This document shows positions 1 through 13,459 of a stretch of 64,000 nucleotides of DNA, piece by piece. Numbering within the stretch: position 1 is the first letter of the stretch; every line of letters starts with the position of its first letter. The notes under the pieces were generated by a model, which saw only the letters and a program-made list of their open reading frames with translations, was not told the origin of the DNA and ran no database searches. Origin of the DNA: Prochilodus magdalenae (Eukaryota; Chordata; Actinopteri; Characiformes; Prochilodontidae); the NCBI GenBank assembly GCA_024036415.1, contig JAMWET010000950.1, forward strand, positions 105,001-169,000, read 5' to 3'. The position numbers were made by a program, and so were the translations under genes.

Positions 1-150
1 CCAGAGCGACTTACAAGGTTAGTCATATTACAGGTAGGCCAACGTGGTGTTAGGAGTCTTACCCAAGGACTCTTGTTGGTATAGCACAGCATAGTCACCC
101 AGACCAGGAATCAAACCCCAGTCTCCCACAGGAGAAAGAGTGGTCAGCTG
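1..150 (+). repeat. Dispersed teleost repeat, cut by window edge
   Basis: The window opens inside a repeat whose core reads 'ccagagcgacttacaaggtt', followed by a 'gtcacccagaccaggaa' block and a 'ccccagtctcccaca' block. The same blocks occur in the same order at 20371-20580, and the 5' core alone is found at 14112-14168. The family is common in teleost genomes but I cannot name it with certainty. It lies in the terminal intron of ric8b. A T-run follows at 152-170. Confidence 0.75.
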
Positions 151-843
151 AATTTTTTTTTTTTTTTTTTAAATAATATGTCTATACCGCCATAATCCCG
201 ATATGATCATGTATTTTCAGGTTTAATAAAAATTAGTTTGTTTTACTTTATTTTAATGTTAAATGTCTTGACTATCAAGTATATACACTTTATATAACTA
301 ATATTAATTGTGTATAATTTTTGAATTATGTAAATTATGCCTTGCGATTTTATCTTTGATCTCTAAATTTCTGTTAGCTTTGTTTTTTAATCCAACTAAC
401 CATGGAAATAATCAGATACAATCTGAAAAACAACAGCGTCAACTGGCCGCTTAGTGTAATCATTAGTTTGATGCATTTGTTGTCCTCACATCTCATCAAT
501 GTGGTTTTTCAGGCCACCAATTTGTCACCACAATCCACCTGCTCTTTGAAAGAAACCCATTGTGCCTGCCATTGTAGTAGCATTCAGGTCCTTCTTCTAA
601 AGAAGCCTGTTGATGTGCAGGACATCTTTCTTTTCCTTTACATCCGGCCACATAAGAACCCTTGGAATCACGGCCCCAAAGACAGCCCTTCAAACGCACA
701 CCCTGAACCCAGCCCTGGCCCTCCCGTCCCTCTGCTCCGCAGTTTAATTACAGGATCAGTACTCATTCTAATCTCTTCAAAGCCACGGCTACTCCTCCAC
801 ACTAATCCAATTATATCTGCACTCTGTGTCACCAGTGAACCCC

Positions 844-925
844 AAGATGATTCATCAGAGCATTATCCAATCGAAGCAAAGCCTAAGATGATTTATCAGA
901 ACATTAGCCAATCAAAGCTTATAAA
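844..925. repeat. 41-bp tandem duplication, two copies
   Basis: Two adjacent copies of a 41-bp unit start at 844 and 885 and differ at only a few positions. Each carries a CCAAT pentamer ('tatccaatc' and 'agccaatc'). The second copy is followed at once by 'cttataaaaaatc', a TATA-like string. It lies in the terminal intron of ric8b, on the opposite strand sense to that gene if read as a promoter. Confidence 0.6.
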
Positions 926-1709
926 AAATCTTCAATTTGCATTCATTTTCAGCTCTCACAATTAACTTGTAATTCAGAGTTCCTCACAGGGCTATGAATA
1001 TGATGCCAAGAAAAAGAAGTTTCACTAAGTTTTAACTGAACTTAATCCTATTTCAGCTAAACTTTCATGAACCGTCAGTGTCTTACCAATTGTGCTACTG
1101 AATAAAACGTCTACATGAAAGTTTTGAAACAATACTTTGTTTAACATCTATTTAAAAAAACAAACAAAAAAAAAACCCTGCACCACATTCCTGTGTTCAA
1201 AGCAAGTCTTCAGATCATCTAGACCGTATACTAGCAGCTGAGTTACACATACAAAATACATCATAGTTAGAGAGCTGCAGTAAACTATGCATTGCCAAAA
1301 AACCCAATTGCTAAGGTGGCACAGTTCCAAGCTGAACAATATAAGCCTCCATCACCTTTGACAGGCCTCACCAATATATTAGTTGGTGGCTGATAATATC
1401 AGCCAGCATTGACCTGTGGTATTACTGGCATCTCCCAGTAACACTGCTAACAATGTGCTGATATTAACATGCTAAAGTTGTGTCGTTATATGTGGGTTTG
1501 TGTCTTTGCTTGAAGTATACAGTGGTATGAATGCGTTTGTCAAACTCAGCATTCCCCACTTCGCAACAATATAGAAACAATTCATTACTGTAAACAAAGG
1601 ACTTAAAGAGACTTCAGAGTGAACGGCTTACACTCAATTAAAAAAAAAAAAAGACGTATTATAGATGTTTATGCCACAGTTTCCAATAAATTTACCTTGT
1701 ACAGACCAT

Positions 1710-1712
<3 letters not shown>

Positions 1713-1800
<88 letters not shown>
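1713..1800. repeat. (GA)n microsatellite
   Basis: An uninterrupted run of 44 GA dinucleotides. It produces artificial arginine-glutamate reading frames and is not coding. Confidence 0.97.
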
Positions 1801-1803
<3 letters not shown>

Positions 1804-4350
1804 TGTGCAGAACTGAACACTGTATCAGTTCATTTCAGCCAATAAGCTAAATATCACATTAGCTGGCTAGTTAATTAGCCTAGTTAGATGCTTTAAAGTG
1901 ACATAGCATGAAAAGGCTTAATCATTGTGATTTTAATTATTGTTTCTGTGGACCAGGTGGAAAATGCATCACCATTAGAACTGCAAGTTCAGCTGGTTTG
2001 GTTGGGTTATTGTTCCTGACTGTGTGGTGGGAGAACATATTTATAGGACGGATATTTCTTTATTAAATCCTGCTGCTGGTGCAAATCATAATTACATGAA
2101 AAAATAACCACACTAAGCTGTGAAGTTACTGATCTGAGGAGACTGTGTCCAGTATTTTGGTAAAATAATCCTCAGGATGAGTAAAAACCCTGTTGTATCA
2201 ATACAGCGCTGCCTGTGTTATCCACGTGGAAATACGTTCCTTGCACCCGTGACATAACATTAATCAGTCCTATTCAAGGTCTGGTAAAGTACCTACGTTA
2301 GCCCAAAGCTCCTTTAAGTGATCATGTTCAAACTGCACTGTTAATCTGAGGGGCTATTTTGCTAGTGGAAATAAGCCACTTTCCACCATAACAGGCCCAG
2401 CAGTTACATTATGGAGCTGCCGCACCAATAAAGAGAACACTGACTATTAAGACTTGTACTGAATATTACCAGTACTGTTCAAATATACTGTATAAACCAA
2501 ACTCAATATTTATTATTGAAAACACACAAGACCTAAAATCTAGTCTTGCTACTAAAATCATTTAATTAGTAGCTTTTGTTTTTCCTCCTGTTCATTCAGG
2601 TTCTTATCTAAACAGTTGTAAGTAGGTTGTGTTTAGGTAACCTAATACTTTGAATGAATAAATACATAAATACATAAATAAATAAGATTCTTTACATCAG
2701 CAGAACATTCTTGATCTTGATCTGAACACACTGACACTACAATATATGCAGGAATATGTCCGAATCTGGCTAAAGTTAAAGTTAAAAGTGAACAGCCTTA
2801 CCAGTTTTAAAAACACTAAAGCAATTAGACAAAACTCTTAACTACAACTTTGTGATTCATTTTTATTCCCACATTTAGCAGCTCTACCCTGTATTTTCCT
2901 GCCTCACAATTTTCACATAAAAACCACATGTAAACAAACACGTTGATATGAAGCATCAAAGCTTTGTTATGCTTAGCTTTAGTGAATACTGTAGTGTAGA
3001 GTTAAGTCTCACTCAGGGACTTCTAATAGAAACTTATGTATTTTGGATCTTACCTCCCCACTGCTGATCTCTCAGAGACACCTGTATGACAAACAGTATG
3101 CAGTCTTTTTTCTTTTTTTTTTGTGCTGCCCATTTGTCTTTCAGCAATGATGTTACATCATGAGATGCTCATTGTTTGGTGTCATATGCAAGTTTAAACG
3201 TTTTTGTAAAGCTTAAAGATACACAAGATATTCACTTCTGTTTTGCAACTCTGAAATGTTTATGTGGCTGTGAGTGTAAAGGTTTGAGTGTGTGGATAAG
3301 CCTGTAGTCTCAGTGTAAAGACATTTGTGTGTACACGTCCTACACCAGCAGTGTGAAATATACCTATCACAGGTGAGGCTGGAGGATGTAAGCAAGTACT
3401 CAAAAGAAAGTGGGCCTAAAATGGCATATGGTGTGAGCAGGTGCAGACAAAAATGGTGCTGAATTTTTTGGGCAAGACTGGGCGAGGATCACATTAGACC
3501 TTGTGGGTACAGGCGGATGTGATTAGTGGTTGAATCAGATGGGTGCAGGCGTTAATAATCAGACCCATGCAGACTTCTAGCACAGGCATTAGTCTCCTGG
3601 CTTTAATACAAAACTAAGGAAGAGAACATGTCTTAGCTCATCATCTGCATTTTAGGGGCTTTTGGGCAAATTACCTATATCCTGTCCTTTTTCCGACGTT
3701 TTATTTGGTTGCATGCATCAAAAACTGTGATTATTCAAACTCCCATATACTTTAAATTGCAACAGATTGTCTTGGTTGTTATGCCTGAATGCCTCATATT
3801 TATTTAAATGAGTTCTGTTTTTCTTGCTTACCTCCAGAAAATTCAGTTTTCCATAACAAATTCAGTAGACCTGCTTTAGTGCTGCTCTACTGTGCCAGAC
3901 GTACACAAGCTGTCTGACATCACAAATGACAAGCCATCATTTCACTGATGGTTATGTACAACTGATTACATACAATGTATCAATTCTGCTTTCCAGCACT
4001 ATAAGGGAGAGAATGTGTGTCTTCTGTATGTGTGTATCAGCAGTAGATCAGCGTCTGGGCTAATTGGAGCAAGTCAAGCAGGGGACGATTGGGAAGGGGG
4101 GGGGCATTCTTGCTGAGATCTGAGCTGTTTCCTGAGCAGCCATACTGGGGGGACTGGTGACTGTCGATCTGCCCTTACTACACCGCTTTCATGTTGATGG
4201 AGAGAATGGGAAGATGAAAAAAAGAAAAGAGGATCCATTCTAAAAGGAGGAATCTGCCTCTCATGGGCACACGCTGCTCATTACGACTCTATAGCTGGAC
4301 AATAACAATGATGTCCTCTCGTGTTTGCAAACTTATTTAACACTCTCCAG

Positions 4351-4351
<1 letters not shown>

Positions 4352-4402
<51 letters not shown>
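4352..4402. repeat. (CA)n microsatellite
   Basis: About 25 uninterrupted CA units followed by 'tacacacc', within the terminal intron of ric8b. Confidence 0.97.
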
Positions 4403-4407
<5 letters not shown>

Positions 4408-4589
4408 ACCAAAGCCAGTCTAATTGAGCCCGTGTCTGTGTGCACTTCTTCTCTTGGGACAATGTTTGGCACCTCTGTTGAATACAGCAGAACGTGTATA
4501 AAAAGAGGCACGTATATCTATTAAAAAAGAAAAAAAAACTGAATACAGAGTACAAAGGACTGTGAGCTTGCGACCCCACTGTGTGTGCC

Positions 4590-4770
4590 AATTAGTTGGT
4601 AATTAATGCAGCAGAGCTGAGGTGGCGGGCCGGTGTGCCGGCGACTTGCATTGACTCCTATTGAATGCTGCGGCGCAGAGGAAAGCCAGCTGTAAATGAG
4701 GCAGAGACAGGCAGCGGGAGATTCCTGCCTTAATGAAGCGGTTGGTAAGGAACGTGTTCAGAGCAACACC
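4590..4770. promoter_or_regulatory. Candidate conserved non-coding element in ric8b intron
   Basis: The segment has higher complexity and GC than its surroundings. It carries paired homeodomain-like cores ('ccaattagttggtaattaat'), a CAGCTG E-box near 4688 and no stop-free coding potential matching any known family. The call rests on composition and motif density only; no alignment was available. Confidence 0.3.
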
Positions 4771-5100
4771 ACGTCCCCTCACGCTGCTGCCTCACTAGTG
4801 TTTGCTGTCACTTGTTGACAGAAAGGTCAACATGGACGCAGCCTAGTCCTACTAAAGCCTCCAATGGGAACCAAGCAGAATATAATGTATCTAGACTGTA
4901 GGATGTTCTTACTTAGAAGATACACATATGTCAAAAAGCTTGCAGACTCCTGCGTATACTATGTTAATCTGTATAAAAATTATTTATTTGAAGTTTGTGC
5001 CCCTTTAGTGCACATCTGGGGTATATAAACACAAATATAAAAAGGCAATAGCCAACATGTATAGTACATCCTGTTAGAATACATCCCATTTTTAACTCAC

Positions 5101-8100
5101 CGTGACAACTCGCCAATCATGTTCGCAAGTTTCTGAGCTTCATATTCCTTCTGTTCCTCAGTCATGTCTTCAATAGGGTTTGGCATTGGTTCTTCTATGT
5201 GGCCTGTGATCGGGTTTATGCTGAAAGAGATAGCCACCGTGAGAAAACCCACACTATCTACACTTACAAAGCATGTAAATAAAATAACTACACTCACAAT
5301 GGTTTTGCTGACTTGTACTCTTCAGTGTCTGAATCTTCGTCAGCAGAGTACTCGGTCTCCCCTCTGCCCCCAGCCAGCAGGCCCCGAGCCACCAACAGCC
5401 CTGCAGCATTGCCGTAGCCCGTGTACTTCAATAGATTATCCACTGCAGGACATAAAGGAAAAAGTGAAATGACACAAACACAGCAATTACAAAACTATTT
5501 AAAAGATCATAAAACCTGCTCCCTGTCATTTAAGCAGATTTCATTTTCCAATTATGCTAAACTCTCAATAATGAAAACATTTAGTTAGGGGTGTTCAACT
5601 CGGATCCTGGAGGGCTGGTGTCTAGTACAGTTCCGTAACTCCTTTACTTAAACACGCCCACTAAAGCTGGCAATTAGAGGATGAGTTAGTAGTATTGGAA
5701 CAGGAAAAATCACCAAAGGGTGCTGAACACCAGCTGGAGATGAACAAGACAGTCAAGATATACACTCACCGCTTTCCTTGCAGAGGACAAAAAGAAACTC
5801 TGCAGCCCCCTGTTTTACTCCCATGTCTACGTGAGTCATAAGGCGCACCAGTTTGTTCCGGACTGTGGTGCCCACTTCAGGCCTCACTTTCACATCTTTC
5901 AGAGGTGGCAAAACCTGTGAATTAGACATTTTCAATTATAATTTAGTAGATACAAGTAAAATTAATAAAATTAACAGTAATGAAAACCTGATCTCACAGA
6001 GCACTATCCAGGCTTACTTCTAGGAAAGGGATGTTACACATAAGAGAGAGTGATGTGTACCTTGGCCTTGAGGTATCTACGGATCTCCCTGTGGTATCTG
6101 GACCCCTCCGTCATTAGGCTCAGCACTGGCGTCAGGCCCTCTTTATAGTTGGACCCCTGAGAGTAGAAGAACATAAAATTGTGTCTTCATACACAGCAAG
6201 GTTGATGGAGTCGACGACAGCTGGCTCGTTTACTCCATTCTTGTAACTGATCTGTTGCGGTTCCGTACCTTGTCTATTCTTTTCTCCATGAAATCAACAA
6301 GCACCTGCACAGCATCCATGTTCTTTCCACCATATTTCTCAAGTCCTCCCTGTGAAGGCACGTCAATGAGGACATCCAAGCAGCATACAGGAAGATTGCT
6401 CAGGAGGTTTATGGCATGACTGGAAGAGATTATTGAACAAAACAACACTTGTGAATGTTTGTCATTTACAAACGGTTATACTACAAGTACCACAGGAATC
6501 ATCTGATTAAAAGGGTGATTTTTCTAGGGTTGTAGATGCAATTTAGATCCGGTCACTCTGTATAAGTTTGTTGCAAGCACCATCGCTCTACATCTCCCAC
6601 TACTACTACAAAAAATAAAGTATCCATAAAACTCAATTTACACCATTAAAAATCATTTAATAATACTGTTACAATTACTTTATGGACTACTTATATATTT
6701 TTTTGTATTTTTTGAAATATTTTTATAGAAGTACCCCTAAGCAGATACACTGATTCAGATTGTGAAGATTTATAATGATACATAATTATGCAAACTGAAA
6801 ATACCCCCCTTTAAACCTCACTTTCCAAACTACATTTCCCCCCCTCACTCATTTGGCGAATGGGTAAGGAGCAATGTTGGGGAATACAAAGCTATATGTG
6901 TGAACAGAATGAGCAGAGGGTTGACGTGTGAAGCTGTCAACAAGCTAAGCTACTGCCTCCTGTTATACATCACTAACTTAACATTTATTAGCTAGACGTG
7001 GAATATAAATTTGACACCAGCATGATAAAATAAATAAACAATAAATACTTATTGTAACATAGACGTTACATTTATTATTCGATAAAACTAACTAGTTTAC
7101 AAGAGGACAAAGCCAAAGATGGTGTAGCAGTGAAGTGGTGGCTTGACCCTGTGTGATGTTGCAGCACACTGCAGTAACATGGTTATCATTGCTAACTATG
7201 AAACAGTACATTTTAGACAGTCAGACAAGAGGGTAGAACTCTGTTGCTGGGCCAATTTAAATAACAAAAGCTACTAGTGCCCAAGTCGGCTTCAGCACAT
7301 TCAGTGTGCTTTGTTAAAGGGGCAGAATATAGTCAGACGGGTCAGAGAGTGGTAGAATGCATTGTACGTTTGTGTCAAGACAGCAAGACATTCCAGAGGT
7401 GTGAAAGGGCTGGCGAGTGAGCCATGGGGCACACAATGAGTCAAACCCACATAAACAGAGCGCGGGGGGTTTCAAAATGCACTGGCTTGTCTGTCCAGGG
7501 CAAAGGGGTGCGCCATTAATCACTTAAAGTCGACACCCCTTCACTCACATTCAATGCTCTGGCATTCCTACCTAATATGTCACAAAAATTCTCCAAGATC
7601 ACTTCTGAATATACTGGTATTGTACGAGATACTCCCTACATACAACGGTGGTAGGGATTCAGGTATACAGCTACGAATCCTGCTCCTTCTAATAAAATGT
7701 GAACTATCCTTGAGAGTAAGACTAACCCCAGAACCCAACAACAAAGTTTGAGCTATTTGATAAAAATAAAATGCAGACAACTAAAATCACATATCATATA
7801 ATGCATTTTATAATTGTGAATTTTTTCAGTAAAATGCAAGACTGCTAATAACTCAGGAACACCCAGAATTGCCAGAGTTTATAAAAGACCCAAGTACCTG
7901 TGAGTTTCCTCTGTTTTCTCCTCTGTCTGAGCCCTCAGCATCAAAATATGCCTCATTATGGCTGCAATAAGCCGTAGCTGGTGATAAGCATCCTATTAAA
8001 AGAAAGACAAGTGCTGTTATCACACAGAAAGATTAAATGCATATAATTCATTTTAAACTGTGTGCACTGGGTGCTCATTATACAAGCAGTGAAATGCAAT

Positions 8101-11100
8101 TTGGGTGAAAGGAGATTGAGATATGGTAACAAAATACAACAAAAATGTAATTCCTGAAGTAAACTACGACAGAAAGAGAGTGGAACAGAGCAGGTGTGAC
8201 CGATGTCAAGATGATTTAACAAGATCAAAGAATCAAACATTCTTGTCCTGGCACTGAACAATATGTAACTATGGAGACAGGAGAGCCTCAATCAAACAAT
8301 ACTACACTTCTCTCTGAAGAAAATCAAAACAAATAATTTAATCAGTGAACAAATAAATATTTCCAATTAGATTTTATCAAATGCGTCAAATCACCAGTTA
8401 ATGTTACACAAGTTACAGAATTTGCTACATGACTGTATACCTCACATAGACACACAACAAAATAGCAGCACATGCAAAATGGTGTTGGACAGCTTCTGCA
8501 TTCAGATAAGTAACCTTAAGACTTTAGACAGATCATTTATCTGATAGGAGTCTTGCTGCTGCCGCTGAAAGTGAGATCTCATTATTGAAAAGCTCTCTAA
8601 TTTGCAGGAGGCTGAAACTTTATTCTGCTAGAGGACAAAGTGCATACACCTGTCAGCGTCAGAAAGGCAACACCTGCAAAACAGAGAGCTGTTGCCTAAA
8701 GCTTTCCATTTCCTTTCTTTTTGCTTTTACGTAAATGCATTTAGCCTAAGAAGCACCACTGACATGCATTACTTTAAAAGCACAACTATAACTGTTATAT
8801 GTGACCTCATTTTACATTTTTGACATTTGGCAGATGTATAATTTAATCACTTAATAATTTAATCATCTAGGCAGGGGTTAAACCACAGTCTACCATGCAG
8901 GCGTAAGTGGTCTTACTCACTAAGCTATAACAATTCCTGTTGTTGCACAGACCCAAGTCTCCACGTGACATGTAATTCTACCACTGAACCTCCACAGAAA
9001 TACAACAATCCTTTTTTTTTTTTCCCCTTAAATCACTGTAGTTCATGGTGCAGCTAGAACACCCAGCCTCAACCCTGCTCACCTCAGCATTGGAGTCTGA
9101 CATAGTGATGTTGAACAGAGCTTTGAGGGCTTCCATCACCTGTTCACACTTCTCATTTGCAATAGGAGGGCACTGAAGATCTGGAGGTGTGACTTCATAT
9201 TGCCCTGCCCAGCGCACATCCAGTGTGCGTTCCAACACTTCAGTGAGCAGCACCACAGCGCCTGTTTCTTTGCACAGTACTCCACGGACGTCTGGCCGCA
9301 AGGCAGAGAGCAGGAATAGCAAACGGAGAGAAAAGAGCCCCACCTCATGGCATGTAGAGCTGGATGAGCGCAAGTGGGCACAAAGCCCTTGTGCTAACCG
9401 CATATCTGCGCCCACCTGCTGTGCTGCCACGCTGTTGAAAACCACGTTGCATAGGCACTTGAGTGCTTCAACCACCACGCGCTCATCTGCTGTAGACTTG
9501 GCCTCCTCTAGAGGCTCTACATTAGCATCTGGCAGTGGGATCCGGGCCAGTCCCGCCAGAGTGAGGATGCCCTCACTAGTGGCTACTGGTCCCAGCACAC
9601 GCTTGTCACGGGACAGAATGCGCATGGTTTCCAGACAGGTGCTTTGGCATTGTGGCTGGACAGGCCGTCTGAGCACCGTGAGCAATCCTTGACACAGCTT
9701 CTGCAGGGGGGAACATGGTGTGATAGTTAGGCAACAAACTGACAAATAATAACAAATAAACAATTTCCAGTTAGATCTCCAATTACAGTTGCAATGCTTA
9801 TCTGATAATCTCCAATCACGCTATTAGTTAGTTCTGATTTGTATTTGGTCAATTTGTGTAGCAATTTTATGACAGGTGAGCCAGGTGAGTGCATTCATGC
9901 TATATTTGAATGCTGCTATACCAAATAAAAAGAAAGTGGAATCTGATATTCATAATTGATGGTCCAAAGTAAACATACTGTTCATATGATATACATAATT
10001 CCAGACACACTGTCACACACTTTAGGGACGGTTAGTTAGAGTAAAGTGGCTTGTTGTTTCATTGCACAAAAAGAAGAAATCACTCATTATACAAAATGAA
10101 CGTTGACTGATATAAGTGCTATGACAGGGACAATGACAGAGGAAACAGTAAAAGCATAATAGTTTGATTTATCTAATTAATCAAACAATAGATTCACTAA
10201 AATAATACATAAAACATATTTAATGTCATTTAGTCAATCTTTTACTTACTATTCGAGCATGCTCTTCTTCACTGTCAAAGGCAAATGTCTTACTATTCTG
10301 GAACACAGTATAAACAGAGTTTAAAAAAAACATGAAAAAGTACAGCACAAACATTCCTGTACTTCTGTACATCATCTACATCATTCAAGCACCTGTGGAA
10401 CCTTATAATGCTGCTCAATTAATCAAGACCAACAGAAAAAAGTAAATTAATTCTGGTGGAATGTTAGTGGACAGCCATTCTGTATATCAAATACAGTTGA
10501 CAGTTACACAAATAGTTGCACTCAGAAGGAATCAACCAACAGAAATCAAACTTGGTGGGTAAGCCTGATATTGCCATGCCAAGCAAGAACGGGCCTTATC
10601 TCTGCACCTGACTGACCCAGCAGCCACGATTGTGGACATTCAGTAAGCAGCAATGTCCTCCACCAGTCATCTTGTTAGCGACAGCAACAATGGCAGACGA
10701 CTCCACAAGACAGGACTACATGCACACAGACCTCTATGATGACTACCCTCAACACCAGATAGTCATAGAGTGACTCAGAATGGCAGCTGGTCTTTAGTGA
10801 CATGTTCCAATTTTGTTTTGGTGGAGATGACCAACAAATTCATGTGTGGAGCCACCATGGTCAGTAATGAACGGTTAGCTGTAACATGTTTAGAAGGCCT
10901 GGTGTCACTCCACCTCCACCCCCGGTGCAAAGTCTGCAGGAACTGTGTGAGAATATTCAAGCTACATGGGATCACAGGACAACATTAGGAACCTCTTCAG
11001 CTCCAAGCTGAGACGTCTGGCATGCTGCCTTAGCTAACATGGCAGCCTGACACCATACTGAGAGGCACTACTTCTGTGTATGTAGCTCAGTATATATTGC

Positions 11101-12771
11101 CCATCTCAGTTTAAATGTATCATCATTTATTGTTCTTGTTAACCTTTATCTTCCCTCTGAACAGCATTCCAGTCCAACACTTCCTTCTGGGATGATGAGT
11201 GTAAATAACAAATTACATGATGTGTCCTAAGAGAGCTTGTTTTGTTTATTATTATTATCAAAAAAAAACATAATTTAGTGTAACTAAAACGCAGAGTGGC
11301 TACACCTGTCTGTGCTTGCTTAATGTTTTCCACTGAACCTTAAAGGTCCTATTACTATATCATCTTCAGTCTTCATAAGTCTATGTTTGGGGTTTACTAG
11401 AAGAGATGTACATGCTTCAGTATTCCCGAAATACTGTAATATTTTTTTTTCATACTGTGCATCTGTATGGACCCCTCTGTCCGATCCACTCTGTTAGAGC
11501 TCCTGTGTCTTAAGCGCTGCACCTGGAAAAGCCCAGTATGCTCTGATTGGTCAGCTCGCCCCAGTCTGGTCTGTCTGGCAATCCCCAGAGCTGCTGAAAT
11601 GGGTACTGCTGGGTAAGGGTTTTCCAAGTAAGCTGATAGGCGGGCAATAAGAACTATGTTACTAGATGACATCACCCTGAGAAAGCGGTTTGTGTTTCTC
11701 CCTCTGGCATGTACTCTGGGCTTTATAACTTTGCAGACTGATTACATGCACAAGCTACATAACACTATAAAGAAAGGGGGGAATGGAAAAACATATTCGC
11801 TTTATTAACATGCATGGCATCTTTTCTACCCTCAGGACGTACCTGTAATTTGATAAACAACACGCATTTGAATGTAACACAAACTCACTGCTAAACTCGT
11901 ACACGCCAAGTACACAGTACTATTTCGGACAGGTGTTGTTTATCATTTCTTTGATTATGTTTAGAGTTGATGGTAAAGTAATGGAAAGCACTCAGGCAGT
12001 TAGTAGTTGAATCAGACATTAGCTATGGTGCTTTTATAGCTTTGCACCAGCTAAACTCTTCTGAGCTAGTTAAATGGCATATGTTGGAAGAGTTAGAGCA
12101 GGTAAAGTTGAATGCCCTTGAGCAGTGGAGCTGAGATACCAATGAGATGGGCTTGATCATCCAATAAAACCTTCAGCAGCAGGAATTCACTGGATATCAA
12201 CACAGTCATTCAAACTGCACTCTTACTACACACTCGTATCACGTAATGACAGGCTTGGCAGGCTGTTTCAGGAAGAGGCTGCTGCACTTGTAAGAAAGAT
12301 TTAGATGTAAAAAAATACATTCAGCGTAACATTACGACACCTGCTATCTCTAAACACAGATACTGGCTAAACGGCTGCTCTAATTACAGCCAGCAAATAA
12401 GTTAACATGTCTAAAACAAGATAGCAAGCGAGCTAACATGGCAATCCTAGAGAGTAGCCAGCTAACCTCATATACAAGCTATCTTAACAATGATTCGGGG
12501 GGGAGGATAATTCAGTGGCAGATTTTGCCTGGTCTCCAGTACCTCCAGGCTCCATACAGTTAAAACAGCACTTTCACACTGCTGGCGCCTCTGTTTTGCT
12601 AACGCTGCTAGTCTGTCATCATCAGTCAGTTCAAAGCTAGCAGCACTTAGCAGCTCGCTAGCTGGTTAGCAGCACCCAGGAACCTACCTCCGCGTTGTAT
12701 TTATGCAAGCATCTCTTAATTTGCTCCTCGTTTCCAGTTTCAATGTTGGTTAAAATATCATTTAACTCCAT
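5101..12771 (-). CDS. ric8b: Ric-8B G-alpha chaperone/GEF, last exon missing (off window)
   Basis: Ric-8 proteins fold nascent G-alpha subunits and act as cytosolic guanine-nucleotide exchange factors; Ric-8B prefers G-alpha-s/olf. Exons on the minus strand: 12688-12771, 10250-10297, 9083-9700, 7898-7992, 6269-6419, 6061-6156, 5770-5914, 5298-5442, 5101-5220. They join in phase to 1502 nt (500 codons plus 2 nt) against about 536 residues in human RIC8B, so only the final ~35 residues are missing. Seen in the sequence: start [17 protein letters not shown]; the armadillo-type core with [20 protein letters not shown]-like [12 protein letters not shown] and [13 protein letters not shown] (residues 45-250); [20 protein letters not shown] (365-412); [12 protein letters not shown]; and an acidic [13 protein letters not shown] stretch equivalent to the CK2-phosphorylated segment of the family. 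Choice of 8B over 8A rests mainly on linkage to rfx4 and polr3b, plus the family-typical EEPMPNPI sequence. Intron 1 holds a Tc1 fossil. Confidence 0.93.
5584..5748. repeat. Short interspersed MITE-like repeat
   Basis: In intron 7 of ric8b. The left end reads 'gggtgttcaactcggatcctg' and the right end contains 'gggtgctgaacaccagctgg'; 'gttcaac'/'gctgaac' are roughly inverted. The 'tcctggagggctggtgt' block resembles short DNA-transposon-derived repeats widespread in fish. No coding capacity. The family name is not assigned. Confidence 0.45.
8805..8935 (+). repeat. Diverged copy of the 'acatttggcag' dispersed repeat
   Basis: Contains 'tttacatttttgacatttggcagatg' in degraded form, then a 'caggggttaaaccacagtct' block and 'ttactcactaagctata', matching the order of blocks in the copy at 20371-20580 but with deletions. 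It lies in intron 3 of ric8b. Confidence 0.45.
10485..11150 (+). mobile_element. Tc1-like DNA transposon fossil (copy A)
   Basis: Lies in ric8b intron 1. On the plus strand a broken transposase reads, across stops and frame changes, [15 protein letters not shown] (helix-turn-helix linker region), then [20 protein letters not shown], which is the hallmark Tc1 segment holding the second catalytic aspartate, and later [18 protein letters not shown] (C-terminal part). Stops and frame breaks make it inactive. It is closely related to the copy at 42615-43275: both begin with a 'cacaaatag(t/c)tgcac(t/c)cagaagg' block and end with 'atattgccca'. Terminal inverted repeats were not recognisable. Confidence 0.75.
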
Positions 12772-12960
12772 GTTTAGATAGTGAACACCTCAACTCAGCA
12801 GCTGAAACCCTAAAGCAGCGTTCAGCAGGTGTGTTTTTGTGTCTGTGGTCTGCTACACCTCTAATACAGCTTTCAACTTTTAACCGACAAACGTCACTGT
12901 CAGCAGCGCTGCGTCAGAGCGCTCCAGCGTTCACTCTCAGGAGATTTAGGCTGCGCTGGA
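12772..12960 (-). promoter_or_regulatory. ric8b 5' UTR and promoter region
   Basis: Directly upstream of the ric8b start codon. The stretch is richer in CpG than the flanks ('accgacaaacgtcactg', 'agcagcgctgcgtcagagcg') and contains a CRE-like 'acgtca' at about 12889. No TATA box was seen. The transcription start was not located. Confidence 0.45.
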
Positions 12961-13459
12961 ATTACGCAGACAATGACCAAACTTCATTTTTCACTGATAC
13001 TAGATAACAGATTCGTTTGTGTTACTCCTGAGGATACCATTACCAGATCTCAAGTAGCTTACGCAGCTGCAGGTCCTGATATGCTATTACGGTTGTAAAT
13101 ATTTGCACAGGAGCATGACTAATTCTCAGATGGCTCCTGCCTCCCTGTATAGTGCACTATAAAAGACTCAGAAGGAACACAGGCTATACATTTATAATGA
13201 AATATTTTAATGTTTAAAGGCACCATTTTATAAACCTTGCAGCACCCAAAAGGAGCAATGTGTTGCATTAAATATGTAAGATAAAATTTAGCGACAAAAT
13301 ATGAAGAAATAACAGATCAAAGACACATATGTATCATGTTGGATATCTACTGAAGTTAGCATGCTAACCTGCAAGCCCCAGCCTGTCCTGGCTTGTAATG
13401 CCTCTTTGCACCTGAAGAGTCGCTGTAATGTCGAGTCTGCCTACAGATTCCTCAGACTG

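Larger units (their letters stand above)
170..5100 (-). other. Terminal intron of ric8b (non-coding)
   Basis: No exon of any recognised gene was found here. The ric8b exon at 5101-5220 ends with a normal GT donor in phase 2, and the expected last exon (about 35 residues, starting after the LSR of exon 9) was looked for on the minus strand and not found, so the intron runs past position 1. The stretch holds a 41-bp tandem duplication (844-925), a GA microsatellite, a CA microsatellite and one possible conserved non-coding segment near 4590-4770. The rest shows nothing recognisable. Confidence 0.6.

Noticed and set aside
402..965. 187-codon plus-strand open frame in the ric8b terminal intron
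   Set aside because: No domain, signal or family resemblance; it runs through the 41-bp duplication and proline/serine-rich low-complexity translation. Taken as chance.
1619..1850. Arg-Glu repeat proteins
   Set aside because: Translations of the (GA)n tract.
9189..9692. 167-codon plus-strand open frame
   Set aside because: It is the exact antisense shadow of ric8b exon 3 (9083-9700), which has clear Ric-8 homology on the minus strand.
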